Source: Massilia aurea (lineage in GTDB: Bacteria; Pseudomonadota; Gammaproteobacteria; Burkholderiales; Burkholderiaceae_D). Taken from it: 64,000 nt of DNA. Numbering within the stretch: position 1 is the first letter of the stretch; every line of letters starts with the position of its first letter. Positions 46,622 to 55,401 of this stretch are shown here, one piece after another. Made by a program: the position numbers and the translations under genes. The stretch lies in assembly GCF_024753205.1 (NCBI RefSeq), contig NZ_JANUGZ010000002.1, positions 372,001 through 436,000 of the forward strand, written 5' to 3'. The notes under the pieces are model-generated. The model ran no database searches. It saw only the letters and a list, made by a program, of their open reading frames with translations, and was not told where the DNA came from.

Positions 46622-49600
46622 ATGACCGAACCCGCGCAAGCCTCGTCCAAGCCCGCCCAACGCGCGCCAGAAGTTGCGGTGGCGCCACTCGACACCATCG
46701 ACCAGCAAGACGTCAGTGCCGGCGCTGCCGCCTTCGACAAATGGCTGCGCAAGTTCAGCCACGATTACATCACGCTGGAGCGCTTGATCACCGTGGCCGG
46801 CAGCTTGCCGGTGATTGGCAACATCATGGCGTTGATCGACGCCGTCATGGACATCGTGGGGGTGATCCAGAAGCTCATCAACAAGAAAGAAATCGAATTC
46901 CTGCAGTGGGTCAGCCTGGGTATCAACCTGATCGGCGTGGTCCCAATACCGCCTGCCATGAGCGCGGCGCGCATGACCCTGCGGCCGACACTGCATCTGG
47001 TCCGGCAAAAGCTGGCATCGGGTGTCAAGGATCTCGGCAGCGCGCTGATCGAGGTGCTGATCGTGCACCTCAATGCCAAGCTGGCCGGCGAGATCGACAC
47101 CTTTGTCGATAAAGCGATGGACAAGCTGCCCAGCATTCTGAGTGAATGCGCCACTACTGCTGACGGCGTTGCCGATGACCTGATCAAGGTTCTCAATAGC
47201 TGTATCGGCAAGGAACCGCTGTTCGACGTGGCCACCCCTGCGGACGTGGAGACGAGGCTGCACGACCCCAAGGCAACGAGCAGCTGGCGGCGCATGCTTG
47301 GCGCACTTGGCCAGGAGTACAAAAAGAGCGCCAACTATATTGTTGCCGTGGCAGCTCGTCACCTGCCGCAAAGCGCCCTAGAGGGCGTGAGCGGCATGGT
47401 CAACCACCTGACCGACTTCAAGCCGATGTTTCGCGGCAAGCTCGCGGCACTGGCCGACGAACAGGCGAAGATGAGCATCCGCTGGATACTGATGCGGCTG
47501 CGCGATGCGGTTAAAAAGCACAAGAAGCGCTATCCGGCACTGGTCCCGTCAAGCAAGGGCGCGCAGCACCAGAAGGACAATCCCGGCCACGAACTGGGCG
47601 CCACCGGCAGACAAGTTCCGGCCAAGGGTGACGCCAATGCCTGCAAGCTGTGCCCGGCAAAAGGCGGCACCGCGCACTCGATCAGCTTTGCCACGGGCGC
47701 CGAAACCTTCACGCATACCGACTTCGTACTCGATGCGCCGCTTCCCATCGAATGGAGCCGCACCTACCGCAGCCAGCTGACCGCCTATGACCACGGCCAT
47801 CTCGGCGCGCGCTGGCTCACCCCGTACAGCACGCGCATCGACGTGATTGGCCAGGGCAAGAGCACCGCCCTGCTCTATCACGCCGCCGATGGTCGCAGTC
47901 ACCGCTACCCGTGCCTTGACATCGGCCAGCGGCACCACGATCCGGTCGAGCTGATCACGCTCACCCGCATCAGTGTCTCCCTGCTCGCCCTTGACTTCGG
48001 CAAGCCCCTGCCAGAAGGCGAAGCCAGCGCCTGGCGTGAAACGTACGAGCTGGTCGACACCGTACGCGCCAAGGCCGCCGAGATGGGCAAACAGCATTTC
48101 AGACTGATCGCGCTGCATGCCCGCGACGGCGCCGCCCTCGGCCTGCGCTACGACCACGTCGTTGCCCATGGTCCCCATGCCGGCGAAGCGGTGCTCAGCG
48201 ACATCATCAGCAAGCAAGGCGAGGCCATCGTTGCCCATGCCGGCACCCAAATCGACGCCAATAGCGGCCGCATCCGCGCCCTGTGGGAGATCCGGGACGG
48301 CAAGCTGGTGTGCCAGCTCGCCGCCTACGACTATGACGACGAGCACAGCGACCTGGTCCGTGCCCAGGACGACAACGGCGCTACTTGGCAGTACGGGTAC
48401 GACCGTCATCTCATTACCCGCTACACCGACCGGACCGGGCGCGGCATGAACCTCGCCTACGATACCAGCATCGACAGCGGCGCCAATGCGAAGGCGATCC
48501 GCGAATGGGCTGACGATGGCAGCTTCGACACCCGGCTAGAGTGGGACAAGAACATTCGCCTGGCCTACGTCACCGATGCGCTTGGTCAAGAGAGCCGCTA
48601 CTACTATGACATCGCCGGCTACACCTACCGCATCGTGTACCCGGACGAAGGCGAGGAATGGTTCTATCGCGACGCCGCCAAGAACGTCGTACGCCACATC
48701 GACACCGACGGCAGCAGCGAGCATTACCGTTTCGATGCCCATGGCAATCTGCTTACGCATACGCGCGCTGACGGCAGCCAGGTCCACTTCGAGTATGACA
48801 ACCAGCACCGCGTTACCGGCATCCGCGATGGCGAAGGTGGCACCTGGAAGCGTGACTACAATGTCCAGGGCCATCTGGTTGAAGAGACAGACCCGCGTGG
48901 GAACAAGACGCAGTATGCGTACGACAAGCGCGGCCAACCCATCGAGATCCTTGACGCCAAGGGTGGCATCTCGAAACTCACGTACACTCCGGACGGCGGA
49001 CTCGCCAGCCATACCGACTGTTCCGGACACAGCAGCCATTGGGAATACGACGACCGCAAGCGCTTGATCAAGCGCATCGACGCCGCCGGTAACGTTACCC
49101 GCTACCGCTACACACCTCTTAGCGCCGACACGCTGGCGCAAGCCCGCAATGACGGCAGCGACCGGGGCAACCATCCCGGACAGCTCGAAGCCGTCATCTA
49201 CCCGGACGGCAAGCAAGAGCAGCTGCTCCATGACGCCGAAGGCCGGCTGCTCGCACACACTGACGCGCTCGCCCGCACCACCACCTACCGCTACACCGCA
49301 GCCGGATTGATCGCCAGGCGCATCGACGCCCTTGGACACGGCCTGCACTACAGCTGGGATGCGCTAGGTCGCCTGGCCGCGCTGGAAAACGAAAATGGCA
49401 GCGTCTACCGCTTCCGGTATGACCCGGTCGGCCGCCTGTTGCAGGAACAAGGTTTTGACGGCAAGGTCACCGAGTACCGTTACGACGACGATAGCGGCGT
49501 GCTGATGGAGACCGTCGACGCCGGCGTGACCACGCGCCTCGACTTTGACGCCATGGGCCGGCTCGTGCAACGCCGGGCCGCGGCCCCCGGCCAGCCGGAG

Positions 49601-51025
49601 CAAACCGAAACCTTTGCCTACAACGCCAACGGCCAACTGGCCGAAGCACAGAACGAACACGCCAGGCTGCAATGGTTCTACGACCTCGCCGGCAACCTGA
49701 CGCGCGAGCACCAGCACTACCAGGGGCCGTTCCATCCAGATAAAGGTACCGCAGTCTGGCACCACCAGCATGACGAATTGAACGGCCGCATCGGCACGGT
49801 CCGTCCCGATGGCCACCGCACCGAATGGCTGACCTACGGCGCTGGCCACGTGCACGGCCTGCTGCTCGACGGGCAAGAGTTGGTGGCCTTCGAGCGCGAC
49901 GCGTTGTACCAGGAAACCAGCCGCACCCAGGCCAACGGCCTGCGGCAAACGATGAAATATGACCTGGCTGGCCGCCTGATCGAACAGCAGCTCGGCCCCA
50001 TCGCCCAGGTCGGCCAGAAGGATCGGTTGTTCTACCCCGATACGTACCGTCCCGACGTTCAGGTCGGCATGCGCGCCGCAATCGTCCGCCGCTACCGTTA
50101 TGACCCGTCCGGCCAACTTGCCAGCGTCGAAGACAACCGGCGCGGCCACATTGAATACCGCTATGACCCGGTTGGACGACTGCTGGCGGCAAACAGTGTA
50201 ATGGGCTACGAAACCTTCGCTTTTGATCCAGCGGGGAACATACAGGTACCCGATACCGCGCAGCAGGGGCCCATTTCCCAACGCGCCCCGTTACCGAAAC
50301 TGCTCGACAACCTGCTCAAGGAATATGCGGGCGTTAGTTATCGCTACGACAAACGCGGCAACCTGGTGGAACGCATGCAGCACGGCAAGCGGTCCGAGTA
50401 TGCATGGGATGCGTTCAACCGGATGACCCGCGCCACGACGTCGCAAGGCGTCACCACCTTTGCCTACGATCCGTTGGGGCGGCGCATTGCCAAACACAGC
50501 CAGGCACTGGATGGTGGTGCTCTCCGGGAGCCAACTCGGACGATGTATGGCTGGGATGGCGATACGCTGGCGCTGGAAAGCAGTATGTGGGGGGGCCATG
50601 CTGCGGGCGAACGGACCGTCCACTATGTGTACGAGCGCGATAGTTTCGTGCCGCTGGTGCAGGCGACTCGAAGCCACGCTCTACGGCTCGTACCCAGCAC
50701 CGATGTCCAGGCGCTGATCGTTGGGAACTATGGTAAGTACGATATCGAGCTTGATCCGCTGTGGAACGGGGAGCTTGAAAAGGAAGCTGAGCCGTTTGGC
50801 AAAGACGAGATCGCATTTTATCAATGCGATCATCTGGGCACTCCGCAGGAGTTGACCGATTACGAAGGCAAGGTAGCGTGGTCGGCACAATACAAGGCTT
50901 GGGGACAAGCAAAGGAAGCGATCAGCAAGGCTGCACGCAGATCTGGGATGCGAAATCTCATCCGGTTTCAAGGGCAGTACTTGGATGACGAGACAGGGCT
51001 GCATTACAACCGACACAGGTATTAG
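46622..51025 (+). CDS. RHS-repeat polymorphic toxin shell, cut short by an in-frame TAG
   Basis: A 1467-codon RHS protein. The N-terminal 330 residues hold a hydrophobic helical region (VAGSLPVIGNIMALIDAVMD) of the kind that carries T6SS loading or membrane-inserting segments. Then comes a GGTAHSISFATGAETFTHTD block and over fifteen YDxxGRL-type repeats forming the cocoon. It ends GLHYNRHRY and then TAG at 51023-51025. Codons after the stop, in the same frame, read DPYTTRYLTQDPIGLRGSEN and WVDPLGLA, the missing end of the conserved RHS core with its DPxGL cleavage site. So a single nonsense change has split the gene before its tip. No PAAR domain is evident. Confidence 0.9.
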   Translation: MTEPAQASSKPAQRAPEVAVAPLDTIDQQDVSAGAAAFDKWLRKFSHDYITLERLITVAGSLPVIGNIMALIDAVMDIVGVIQKLINKKEIEFLQWVSLGINLIGVVPIPPAMSAARMTLRPTLHLVRQKLASGVKDLGSALIEVLIVHLNAKLAGEIDTFVDKAMDKLPSILSECATTADGVADDLIKVLNSCIGKEPLFDVATPADVETRLHDPKATSSWRRMLGALGQEYKKSANYIVAVAARHLPQSALEGVSGMVNHLTDFKPMFRGKLAALADEQAKMSIRWILMRLRDAVKKHKKRYPALVPSSKGAQHQKDNPGHELGATGRQVPAKGDANACKLCPAKGGTAHSISFATGAETFTHTDFVLDAPLPIEWSRTYRSQLTAYDHGHLGARWLTPYSTRIDVIGQGKSTALLYHAADGRSHRYPCLDIGQRHHDPVELITLTRISVSLLALDFGKPLPEGEASAWRETYELVDTVRAKAAEMGKQHFRLIALHARDGAALGLRYDHVVAHGPHAGEAVLSDIISKQGEAIVAHAGTQIDANSGRIRALWEIRDGKLVCQLAAYDYDDEHSDLVRAQDDNGATWQYGYDRHLITRYTDRTGRGMNLAYDTSIDSGANAKAIREWADDGSFDTRLEWDKNIRLAYVTDALGQESRYYYDIAGYTYRIVYPDEGEEWFYRDAAKNVVRHIDTDGSSEHYRFDAHGNLLTHTRADGSQVHFEYDNQHRVTGIRDGEGGTWKRDYNVQGHLVEETDPRGNKTQYAYDKRGQPIEILDAKGGISKLTYTPDGGLASHTDCSGHSSHWEYDDRKRLIKRIDAAGNVTRYRYTPLSADTLAQARNDGSDRGNHPGQLEAVIYPDGKQEQLLHDAEGRLLAHTDALARTTTYRYTAAGLIARRIDALGHGLHYSWDALGRLAALENENGSVYRFRYDPVGRLLQEQGFDGKVTEYRYDDDSGVLMETVDAGVTTRLDFDAMGRLVQRRAAAPGQPEQTETFAYNANGQLAEAQNEHARLQWFYDLAGNLTREHQHYQGPFHPDKGTAVWHHQHDELNGRIGTVRPDGHRTEWLTYGAGHVHGLLLDGQELVAFERDALYQETSRTQANGLRQTMKYDLAGRLIEQQLGPIAQVGQKDRLFYPDTYRPDVQVGMRAAIVRRYRYDPSGQLASVEDNRRGHIEYRYDPVGRLLAANSVMGYETFAFDPAGNIQVPDTAQQGPISQRAPLPKLLDNLLKEYAGVSYRYDKRGNLVERMQHGKRSEYAWDAFNRMTRATTSQGVTTFAYDPLGRRIAKHSQALDGGALREPTRTMYGWDGDTLALESSMWGGHAAGERTVHYVYERDSFVPLVQATRSHALRLVPSTDVQALIVGNYGKYDIELDPLWNGELEKEAEPFGKDEIAFYQCDHLGTPQELTDYEGKVAWSAQYKAWGQAKEAISKAARRSGMRNLIRFQGQYLDDETGLHYNRHRY

Positions 51026-51550
51026 GATCCCTATACGACAAGGTACCTTACGCAAGACCCTATTGGGCTTCGCGGCAGTGAGAATTTTTATGTATACACG
51101 TCTAGTTCAACTGGCTGGGTAGATCCGTTAGGACTCGCTACATGCGCAGGGATGCCAATCAAGAACAACTCTGTAAGGAAGCTTTTAAAAACACGAGGAC
51201 TATCCAAAAAGCAGCAGCAGGAGGTAGTAGGTAGCTTTGATGGACAAATCTATGCTACCAATGGACACGCGGGAGACAATTTTATAGTTACTGAATCTAG
51301 CGTAGGAGATGCATCAGGAGTATTTGTAACACGATGCTCAGGCGGAGCGACACCAGCAGAAAGACGCAAAAACCTTGCGCTTCCACCAAACAATACAGCA
51401 GTATTCGAAAGTCCTGTTACGCTGACTCGCGATCAACTTCTACTTGAAGGAGAAGTAGCGCCTCAGCCAAACTGGGGACCTGACAAAATCGGTGGAGGCT
51501 GGCAAGTTGTAACGGCAGGAGGAAAATATACAGGAGCAGTGAAACGATGA
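51026..51550 (+). CDS. Displaced end of the RHS core plus C-terminal toxin tip
   Basis: Continues the RHS frame after the TAG. Codons 51026-51145 restore the core end (TQDPIGL, TGWVDPLGLA). The tip, which has a start codon only at ATG 51152 (132 residues), reads LKTRGLSKKQQQEVVGSFDG, SGVFVTRCSGGATPAERRKN, LTRDQLLLEGEVAPQP and GGGWQVVTAGGKY. From memory this resembles RHS tips annotated as TreTu-like ADP-ribosyltransferase toxins acting on EF-Tu, but I hold that at low confidence. ATG 51152 has AGGG immediately in front, too close for a good ribosome site. The tip is AT-richer than the shell, a sign of recombination. Confidence 0.75.
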   Translation, partial: DPYTTRYLTQDPIGLRGSENFYVYTSSSTGWVDPLGLATCAGMPIKNNSVRKLLKTRGLSKKQQQEVVGSFDGQIYATNGHAGDNFIVTESSVGDASGVFVTRCSGGATPAERRKNLALPPNNTAVFESPVTLTRDQLLLEGEVAPQPNWGPDKIGGGWQVVTAGGKYTGAVKR

Positions 51551-51816
51551 AAAATTTTTTAGATCTGATTAACAAAATTATCAGCGATTTGAATCAAGCT
51601 GGATTTAATAAAGATGCCAATGATTTACAGGAACTCGCCAACCTAGCATTAGATAAAAATCTCTCAACAGATATTCGCAAGGATGCGCTCAAGAAGATAG
51701 ATTCTCGCTGTCATGTAAAGTGGCTTGGAGATTATTACCTACCCCACCTATCGCAGAAGGATTGGTGGGATAGCCTTGAAAGGCTTAGCAAATCAACAAA
51801 AAAAATATGCATTTAA
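51547..51816 (+). CDS. Cognate immunity protein candidate for the RHS tip
   Basis: An 89-residue helical, acidic/basic protein (MKNFLDLINKIISDLNQAGF, then ELANLALDKNLSTDIRKDAL and WLGDYYLPHLSQKDWWDSL). Its ATG overlaps the toxin stop (ATGA at 51547-51550), the standard toxin-immunity coupling. I do not recognise the family by name. If the tip is expressed only with read-through of the TAG, coupling would also keep this gene low unless it has its own promoter. Confidence 0.75.
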   Translation: MKNFLDLINKIISDLNQAGFNKDANDLQELANLALDKNLSTDIRKDALKKIDSRCHVKWLGDYYLPHLSQKDWWDSLERLSKSTKKICI

Positions 51817-51851
51817 TTTAAATTGAATTATCGGTGAAAAAATTAGGCTAC

Positions 51852-52012
51852 CTTGACGAGTTAGTTATTAATAAAGTGATGAATTTTGGGTAATTTAAAC
51901 CAATGACCGAGAGAAAGTTTTGATTTTACAATGTTTAGATAAGCTTCATGCAATCAACTTCATTTTTCGACCTATCGTTGAGAAAGACACGATCAATTGG
52001 TTAACTGCATAA
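51852..52012 (+). pseudogene. Decayed copy of the 52868 immunity-like gene
   Basis: This stretch matches 53019-53184 closely: GAGTTAGTTATTAATAAA versus GAATTAGTTATTAATAAA and TTCATGCA, GACACGATC versus GAGACGATC at the end. It has several stops and shifts, and similarity continues past the stop to about 52085. It is a remnant of a duplicated immunity gene. Confidence 0.7.
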
Positions 52013-52139
52013 AACCCGAGTTCGCTGCTGTAGTTACTAAAATATTAGTTCGCTGATAAAATCGATCAACGTTTGCTTTCATTTTCATTCCGATCTACAC
52101 ACGGTCGGCCTCTCACTTACGATCCGATCGGATCGCTGG

Positions 52140-52662
52140 AGAGAATCAGCGGAAATTTGTAATCTTTTGATCCGATCCAGCGTACACAAGGCCATGCAAC
52201 TGTTGAGCCGATTCTTCACTATACAAAGCAAGGGGATTAGGTCTGCCATTGGGACCACGGGGTCGACTTCGCCAGCAACGGACGGTTCGCGCATTGCATA
52301 TAGCTAAGCAGAGTCTGTTCGAGATCATATCTTCTGTCGACTCGGTTTTGTTGTAATAGTTCTTGATGCGGCCATTGAAAAGTCCCACCATGCCCCTGGT
52401 TTGTCGATGTCTCGGAGGCGCTAGTCGATGCTCGATAGTCGTACTTGTGCGAACCCGGTACAAGACATGATCAGCGCTCGGATTCTTGCCTTTCGTGGAA
52501 ATGGGTTCGTAAACTCTGATCCGTCATCGAGCAATATATTGGAAATCTTGATAGGCAAAGCCAGAGGCCGCAAAAAATCGAAGCCGCTCTTGTTGGTCAT
52601 ATCGCTATAAATGTGCATGAACATCTAACGAACGATGCGGTCAATGACCATGAAAAGATAAT
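52140..52662 (-). pseudogene. IS481-type transposase remnant 1
   Basis: Minus-strand scraps in two or more frames match the rve domain of IS481-family transposases: FMVIDRIVR, ILLDDGSEFTNPF with the second catalytic Asp, and HRLAPPRHRQTRGMVGLFNG. The catalytic Glu (normally GMVERFNG) is Gly. A following region fits LEQTLLSYMQ after a frameshift. Stops and shifts make it non-functional. No clear terminal inverted repeats were found. Confidence 0.65.
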
Positions 52663-52679
52663 GACATAAAACTTCATCT

Positions 52680-52838
52680 GGCGTATCTGGAAGGTACTTG
52701 GGAACCGATAAAATGGCCCCATACTATAAATACGAAGTCACCAAACCGATTTCCGTGGATTCTGACCCTGCAATACCGTGGCTCGACGAGGTTGGGATGG
52801 CTCCTCAATATAAAACAGAAAAATCAGTAGAGCAGTGA
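52680..52838 (+). pseudogene. TNT-like (NAD glycohydrolase-type) toxin C-terminal remnant
   Basis: The frame encodes GRYLGTD, then PYYKYEVTKPISVDSDPAIP, W and QYKTEKSVEQ before a stop. The YEVxKP...V.S...P.....QY....SVE pattern is that of the C-terminal end of TNT (tuberculosis necrotizing toxin) domains. The N-terminal two-thirds are missing. An ATG at 52713 gives a 41-residue frame without a ribosome site. It is followed 29 bases later by an intact small gene, so this is probably the tail of a displaced RHS tip. Assignment by pattern only. Confidence 0.5.
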
Positions 52839-52867
52839 ATTGCCTCAGGATGCTTAAGGAGAAGCTA

Positions 52868-53185
52868 ATGATTATCGAGCTACCGCAATTAGAATTTGAA
52901 AATTCGAATTCAGATTCCTTATCAACTAATTCATTATTCTGCATTCTTCGAGAGTTTCTTGACAAGCAGGGAATAAATAGAATTGAATATGCTCTTGGCA
53001 GCCAAATGACTGCCGGTCTTGGCGAATTAGTTATTAATAAAATGAAAGATTTTTGGGTGGTTTACACTACCGAACGAGGAAAGAACTTCGATGTTGCAAT
53101 ATTCTCAAATGAGTTTCATGCAGTGAACTACTTTATTTTTAGACTTACCGGTGAGAAAGAGACGATCGATTGGTCAACTACATGA
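52868..53185 (+). CDS. Immunity-like protein, partner of the TNT-like remnant
   Basis: A 105-residue acidic protein (MIIELPQLEFENSNSDSLST, then LREFLDKQGINRIEYALGSQ, FWVVYTTERGKNFDVAIF and YFIFRLTGEKETIDWSTT). ATG 52868 has AAGGAG six bases upstream, an excellent site. It sits right behind a TNT-like toxin tail and is duplicated in decayed form at 51852, typical of RHS immunity genes. The family name is not known to me; the immunity role is inferred from place and size. Confidence 0.65.
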   Translation: MIIELPQLEFENSNSDSLSTNSLFCILREFLDKQGINRIEYALGSQMTAGLGELVINKMKDFWVVYTTERGKNFDVAIFSNEFHAVNYFIFRLTGEKETIDWSTT

Positions 53186-53373
53186 AAAATGAGTTCTTAC
53201 TGTAGTTATTTAAAGTCTACGGTCTAAAATTTTAGTTCGTTGATAAGGTCGAGCAGTGACTTACCTGCTGCTTGCCAAGGGATTTCAATTTACCCTGACT
53301 AACGGGTGTGCGTCGACATTTAGAACGCGAGATATAAAAGCTTCAGGGCTGCAACAAATCACATCTGTAAAAT

Positions 53374-53737
53374 ATGAAAATAACGCTTTCCCTAATTTTT
53401 TTAATTGGAATTTTCACGGAAAAAGCGAATTCTGAACCGATGTTTCAGATACCCTCTCCTTCCGTTGTTTTTATAGATGGGAACGCGATGAGAGCATTAA
53501 AAATTGCCTATGACGATTTTGTAAAAAGTGGGAAAGCCATCCGTGAATTTACCATCACCATATCTGAAAAACTGAAGAAAACAAAAATGGCTCGAATGAA
53601 ATCTTCAGCGTGATGTTCATGGGAAAACTCTCACAGGAAAAAGAGGGCTTGGTACCGCGAATCGTGTCCCCGGTTCGGTAACCTACTTTATATCTAAAGA
53701 GGAATGGAAAATTATTAAAGAGCAAGGGATTAGGTAG
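53374..53737 (+). pseudogene. Exported small protein gene with two frameshifts
   Basis: The first frame (53374-53613) gives a signal peptide-like start (MKITLSLIFLIGIFTEKANS) and ALKIAYDDFVKSGKAIREFT. Joining frames at two A-runs (near 53568 and 53637) restores NGSNEIFSVMFMGKL and GLGTANRVPGSVTYFISKEE, W, KIIKEQGIR, ending at the TAG 53735-53737. Both breaks look like loss of one A, so they are either real decay or homopolymer errors. Probably another island cargo or immunity protein; family unknown. Confidence 0.55.
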
Positions 53738-53794
53738 GTGCCACGCTGTAAGCGCAGCGCGGTCAGACACAATATATATTGAGCAAACATTGCT

Positions 53795-54070
53795 AGCTGC
53801 CAAGTATCTCCTGTTCACAAACGCTTTTTACGAATAATTCGGGCTTGGAGTGTTGCAAGTCTTTGAGTAAGTGAATTGACGTTCTCGTGCCAAGGCGTAC
53901 CGTGAAATGTGGTAGTTATAAATTTTGAGGTAGCTAAGCAGAGTTTGTTAAAGGTCATCTATCCTGGCGAATCCGATTTGTTGTGCTAGCTCGCTGATAC
54001 GGCAATTGAACAGTCCAACCATGCCGTTGGATGCGGACTGCGACCAAGTCTTGGCATCGATCCAGAAAAA
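53795..54070 (-). pseudogene. IS481-type transposase remnant 2
   Basis: Minus-strand translation gives GMVGLFNCRISELAQQIGFA, then QTLLSYLKIYNYHI and, in another frame, LLKDLQHSKPELFVKSV, which is the C-terminal part of IS481-family transposases. It has the same Glu-to-Gly change in GMVGLFN as remnant 1, so both derive from one dead copy. Confidence 0.6.
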
Positions 54071-54095
54071 ATTTGGCTGTCATTGAGACGCACAT

Positions 54096-54377
54096 ATGAA
54101 ATATATAAAAACTACTAAAAAAACAGGAGTATCGCAATTTCTGGTTAATGAAAACATTAATTTAAATGATTTTAGATCACTAATTAAAGAACTTGCATCA
54201 AAATTAAAATCCAATGTCGAATGGATCGCGATGCCAGAAGCAGAGATCGGTAAAATCAAACTAAGTGATGGGGAAATCTACGCAAAACTGGATTTTGAAT
54301 ACGGGTTGGAGCTTGTTTGCGATGGACTTATAAATTATGAGATTATGCAAATTGAGGCAGTTTTATCGAATAAATAA
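54096..54377 (+). CDS. Small unknown protein, possible immunity gene
   Basis: A 93-residue protein: MKYIKTTKKTGVSQFLVNEN, then FRSLIKELASKLKSN, VEWIAMPEAEIGKIKLSDGE and a beta-rich end. It is AT-rich and stands alone behind the IS fragment, with no good ribosome site. No family recognised; size and place fit an orphan immunity gene. Confidence 0.5.
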   Translation: MKYIKTTKKTGVSQFLVNENINLNDFRSLIKELASKLKSNVEWIAMPEAEIGKIKLSDGEIYAKLDFEYGLELVCDGLINYEIMQIEAVLSNK

Positions 54378-54520
54378 AAAGTTGCAACTTCTTAGGGAGG
54401 ATATCCTGATAATGAGCCCAGACTGTAGAATAATTTGGTTCCTCAAGACGAACCGTTCAACGGGTATAATAGAAAAGCCTAAAGCATAGTGCAGTAAAAT
54501 GTCTGGGGGAAGATGCTACT

Positions 54521-54754
54521 ATGACAAAGAAAAATTTGACAATCATAGACATGAATTACTTCGCCGGAACGGCGTTACCAGTTTCGGACCGGACGTTCTA
54601 CCAATGCGTAAATTGCTGGAGCATTCTAAGATCAAACCCTTCGAATAATGAATACTGCACCTGCGGAAATGTTTCTATTGATATTGATGCTGGAAGGGCT
54701 GGAGCTAGAAACGAAAATTTGCTCCGAGTGTTACAAATTGCGATTGCAGACTGA
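54521..54754 (+). CDS. Small zinc-ribbon-like protein
   Basis: A 77-residue protein with two close cysteine pairs (CVNCW and CTCGN, also YQC), which could bind one zinc, followed by IDIDAGRAGARNENLLRVL. GGGGAAG lies about ten bases before ATG. Similar small proteins occur among RHS-associated genes as I recall, but I do not know a name. Possible immunity gene. Confidence 0.55.
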   Translation: MTKKNLTIIDMNYFAGTALPVSDRTFYQCVNCWSILRSNPSNNEYCTCGNVSIDIDAGRAGARNENLLRVLQIAIAD

Positions 54755-54788
54755 TTAGAATTAATATGCACACTAATTGAGGCGGAGA

Positions 54789-55262
54789 ATGTTCCCTGGC
54801 CAACCAAACCCGCTGTGCGCGCGAAAAAATATAGTATCTAACCAGAAGCAAAGGCCCGATATAAAAAGTGATAAGTTAGTTGTGATATTTATTCCAGTGC
54901 GCAAAGGAATGATGGAGGAGATGAAGACCTTCTATGGTGATGTTCTTAGCTTTACTATCTACGGTAGTGAATTTCTCGTGAACAACATAGCGAATATCCG
55001 TGGCCAGTTGCAGTATTCAGAAATCAAGATAGATATAGCCAAGAACTCTCTATTTCAGTTCAATATCGAAAGTGATTTCCCAGAATATTGCATATCGCTC
55101 CGCCAGCAAGGAGTATTTTTTAATCTTTTAGCGATGACGCCGGGCGGATACATGGCAGAAATAATGGACCCTTGCAATAACACAATATTAATTGGATGTG
55201 ACAGTTTTGAAAATAATCGCAATGTTGACATTTCTGATTGGAATGAGTATCGAAGATATTAG
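54789..55262 (+). CDS. VOC-fold (glyoxalase-like) small protein
   Basis: A 157-codon frame. After an odd N-terminus the body fits the VOC superfamily: LVVIFIPVRKGMMEEMKTFY, GDVLSF, then PEYCISLRQQGVFFNLL, TPGGYMAEIMDPCNNTI. VOC proteins are often bleomycin-resistance or metal-dependent enzymes; the usual metal ligands are not evident here. The start is uncertain (ATG 54789, TTG 54777 or ATG 54909). In this setting it may protect against a toxin or be plain cargo. Confidence 0.55.
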   Translation: MFPGQPNPLCARKNIVSNQKQRPDIKSDKLVVIFIPVRKGMMEEMKTFYGDVLSFTIYGSEFLVNNIANIRGQLQYSEIKIDIAKNSLFQFNIESDFPEYCISLRQQGVFFNLLAMTPGGYMAEIMDPCNNTILIGCDSFENNRNVDISDWNEYRRY

Positions 55263-55289
55263 TTGGAATACGTTAGGCCATGCAATCAC

Positions 55290-55401
55290 AGACTCAATAC
55301 CATTGACGGAAAATCTCTGGTCATCTGGGATGGCACTCTCGATTGCCAAGGAAAATACTGCTTACGGCGTGCTATTTCAGAACAGCATCGAAATGGAATG
55401 A
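55290..55401 (+). pseudogene. Decayed Imm74-like fragment
   Basis: The 17 bases TCAGAACAGCATCGAAA (55377-55393) recur in the intact Imm74-like gene at 56478, and about 10 bases before them are also similar. In different frames it reads GKSLVIWDG and GVLFQNSIE, matching GKSITIYGE and FVLYQNSIE. It is a broken duplicate. The open frame 55192-55401 that crosses it is not a real gene. Confidence 0.5.

Noticed and set aside
55192..55401. A 69-codon frame overlapping the VOC-like gene end
   Set aside because: It overlaps the previous gene by 71 bases, has no ribosome site, and its end is a decayed Imm74-like fragment in mixed frames.
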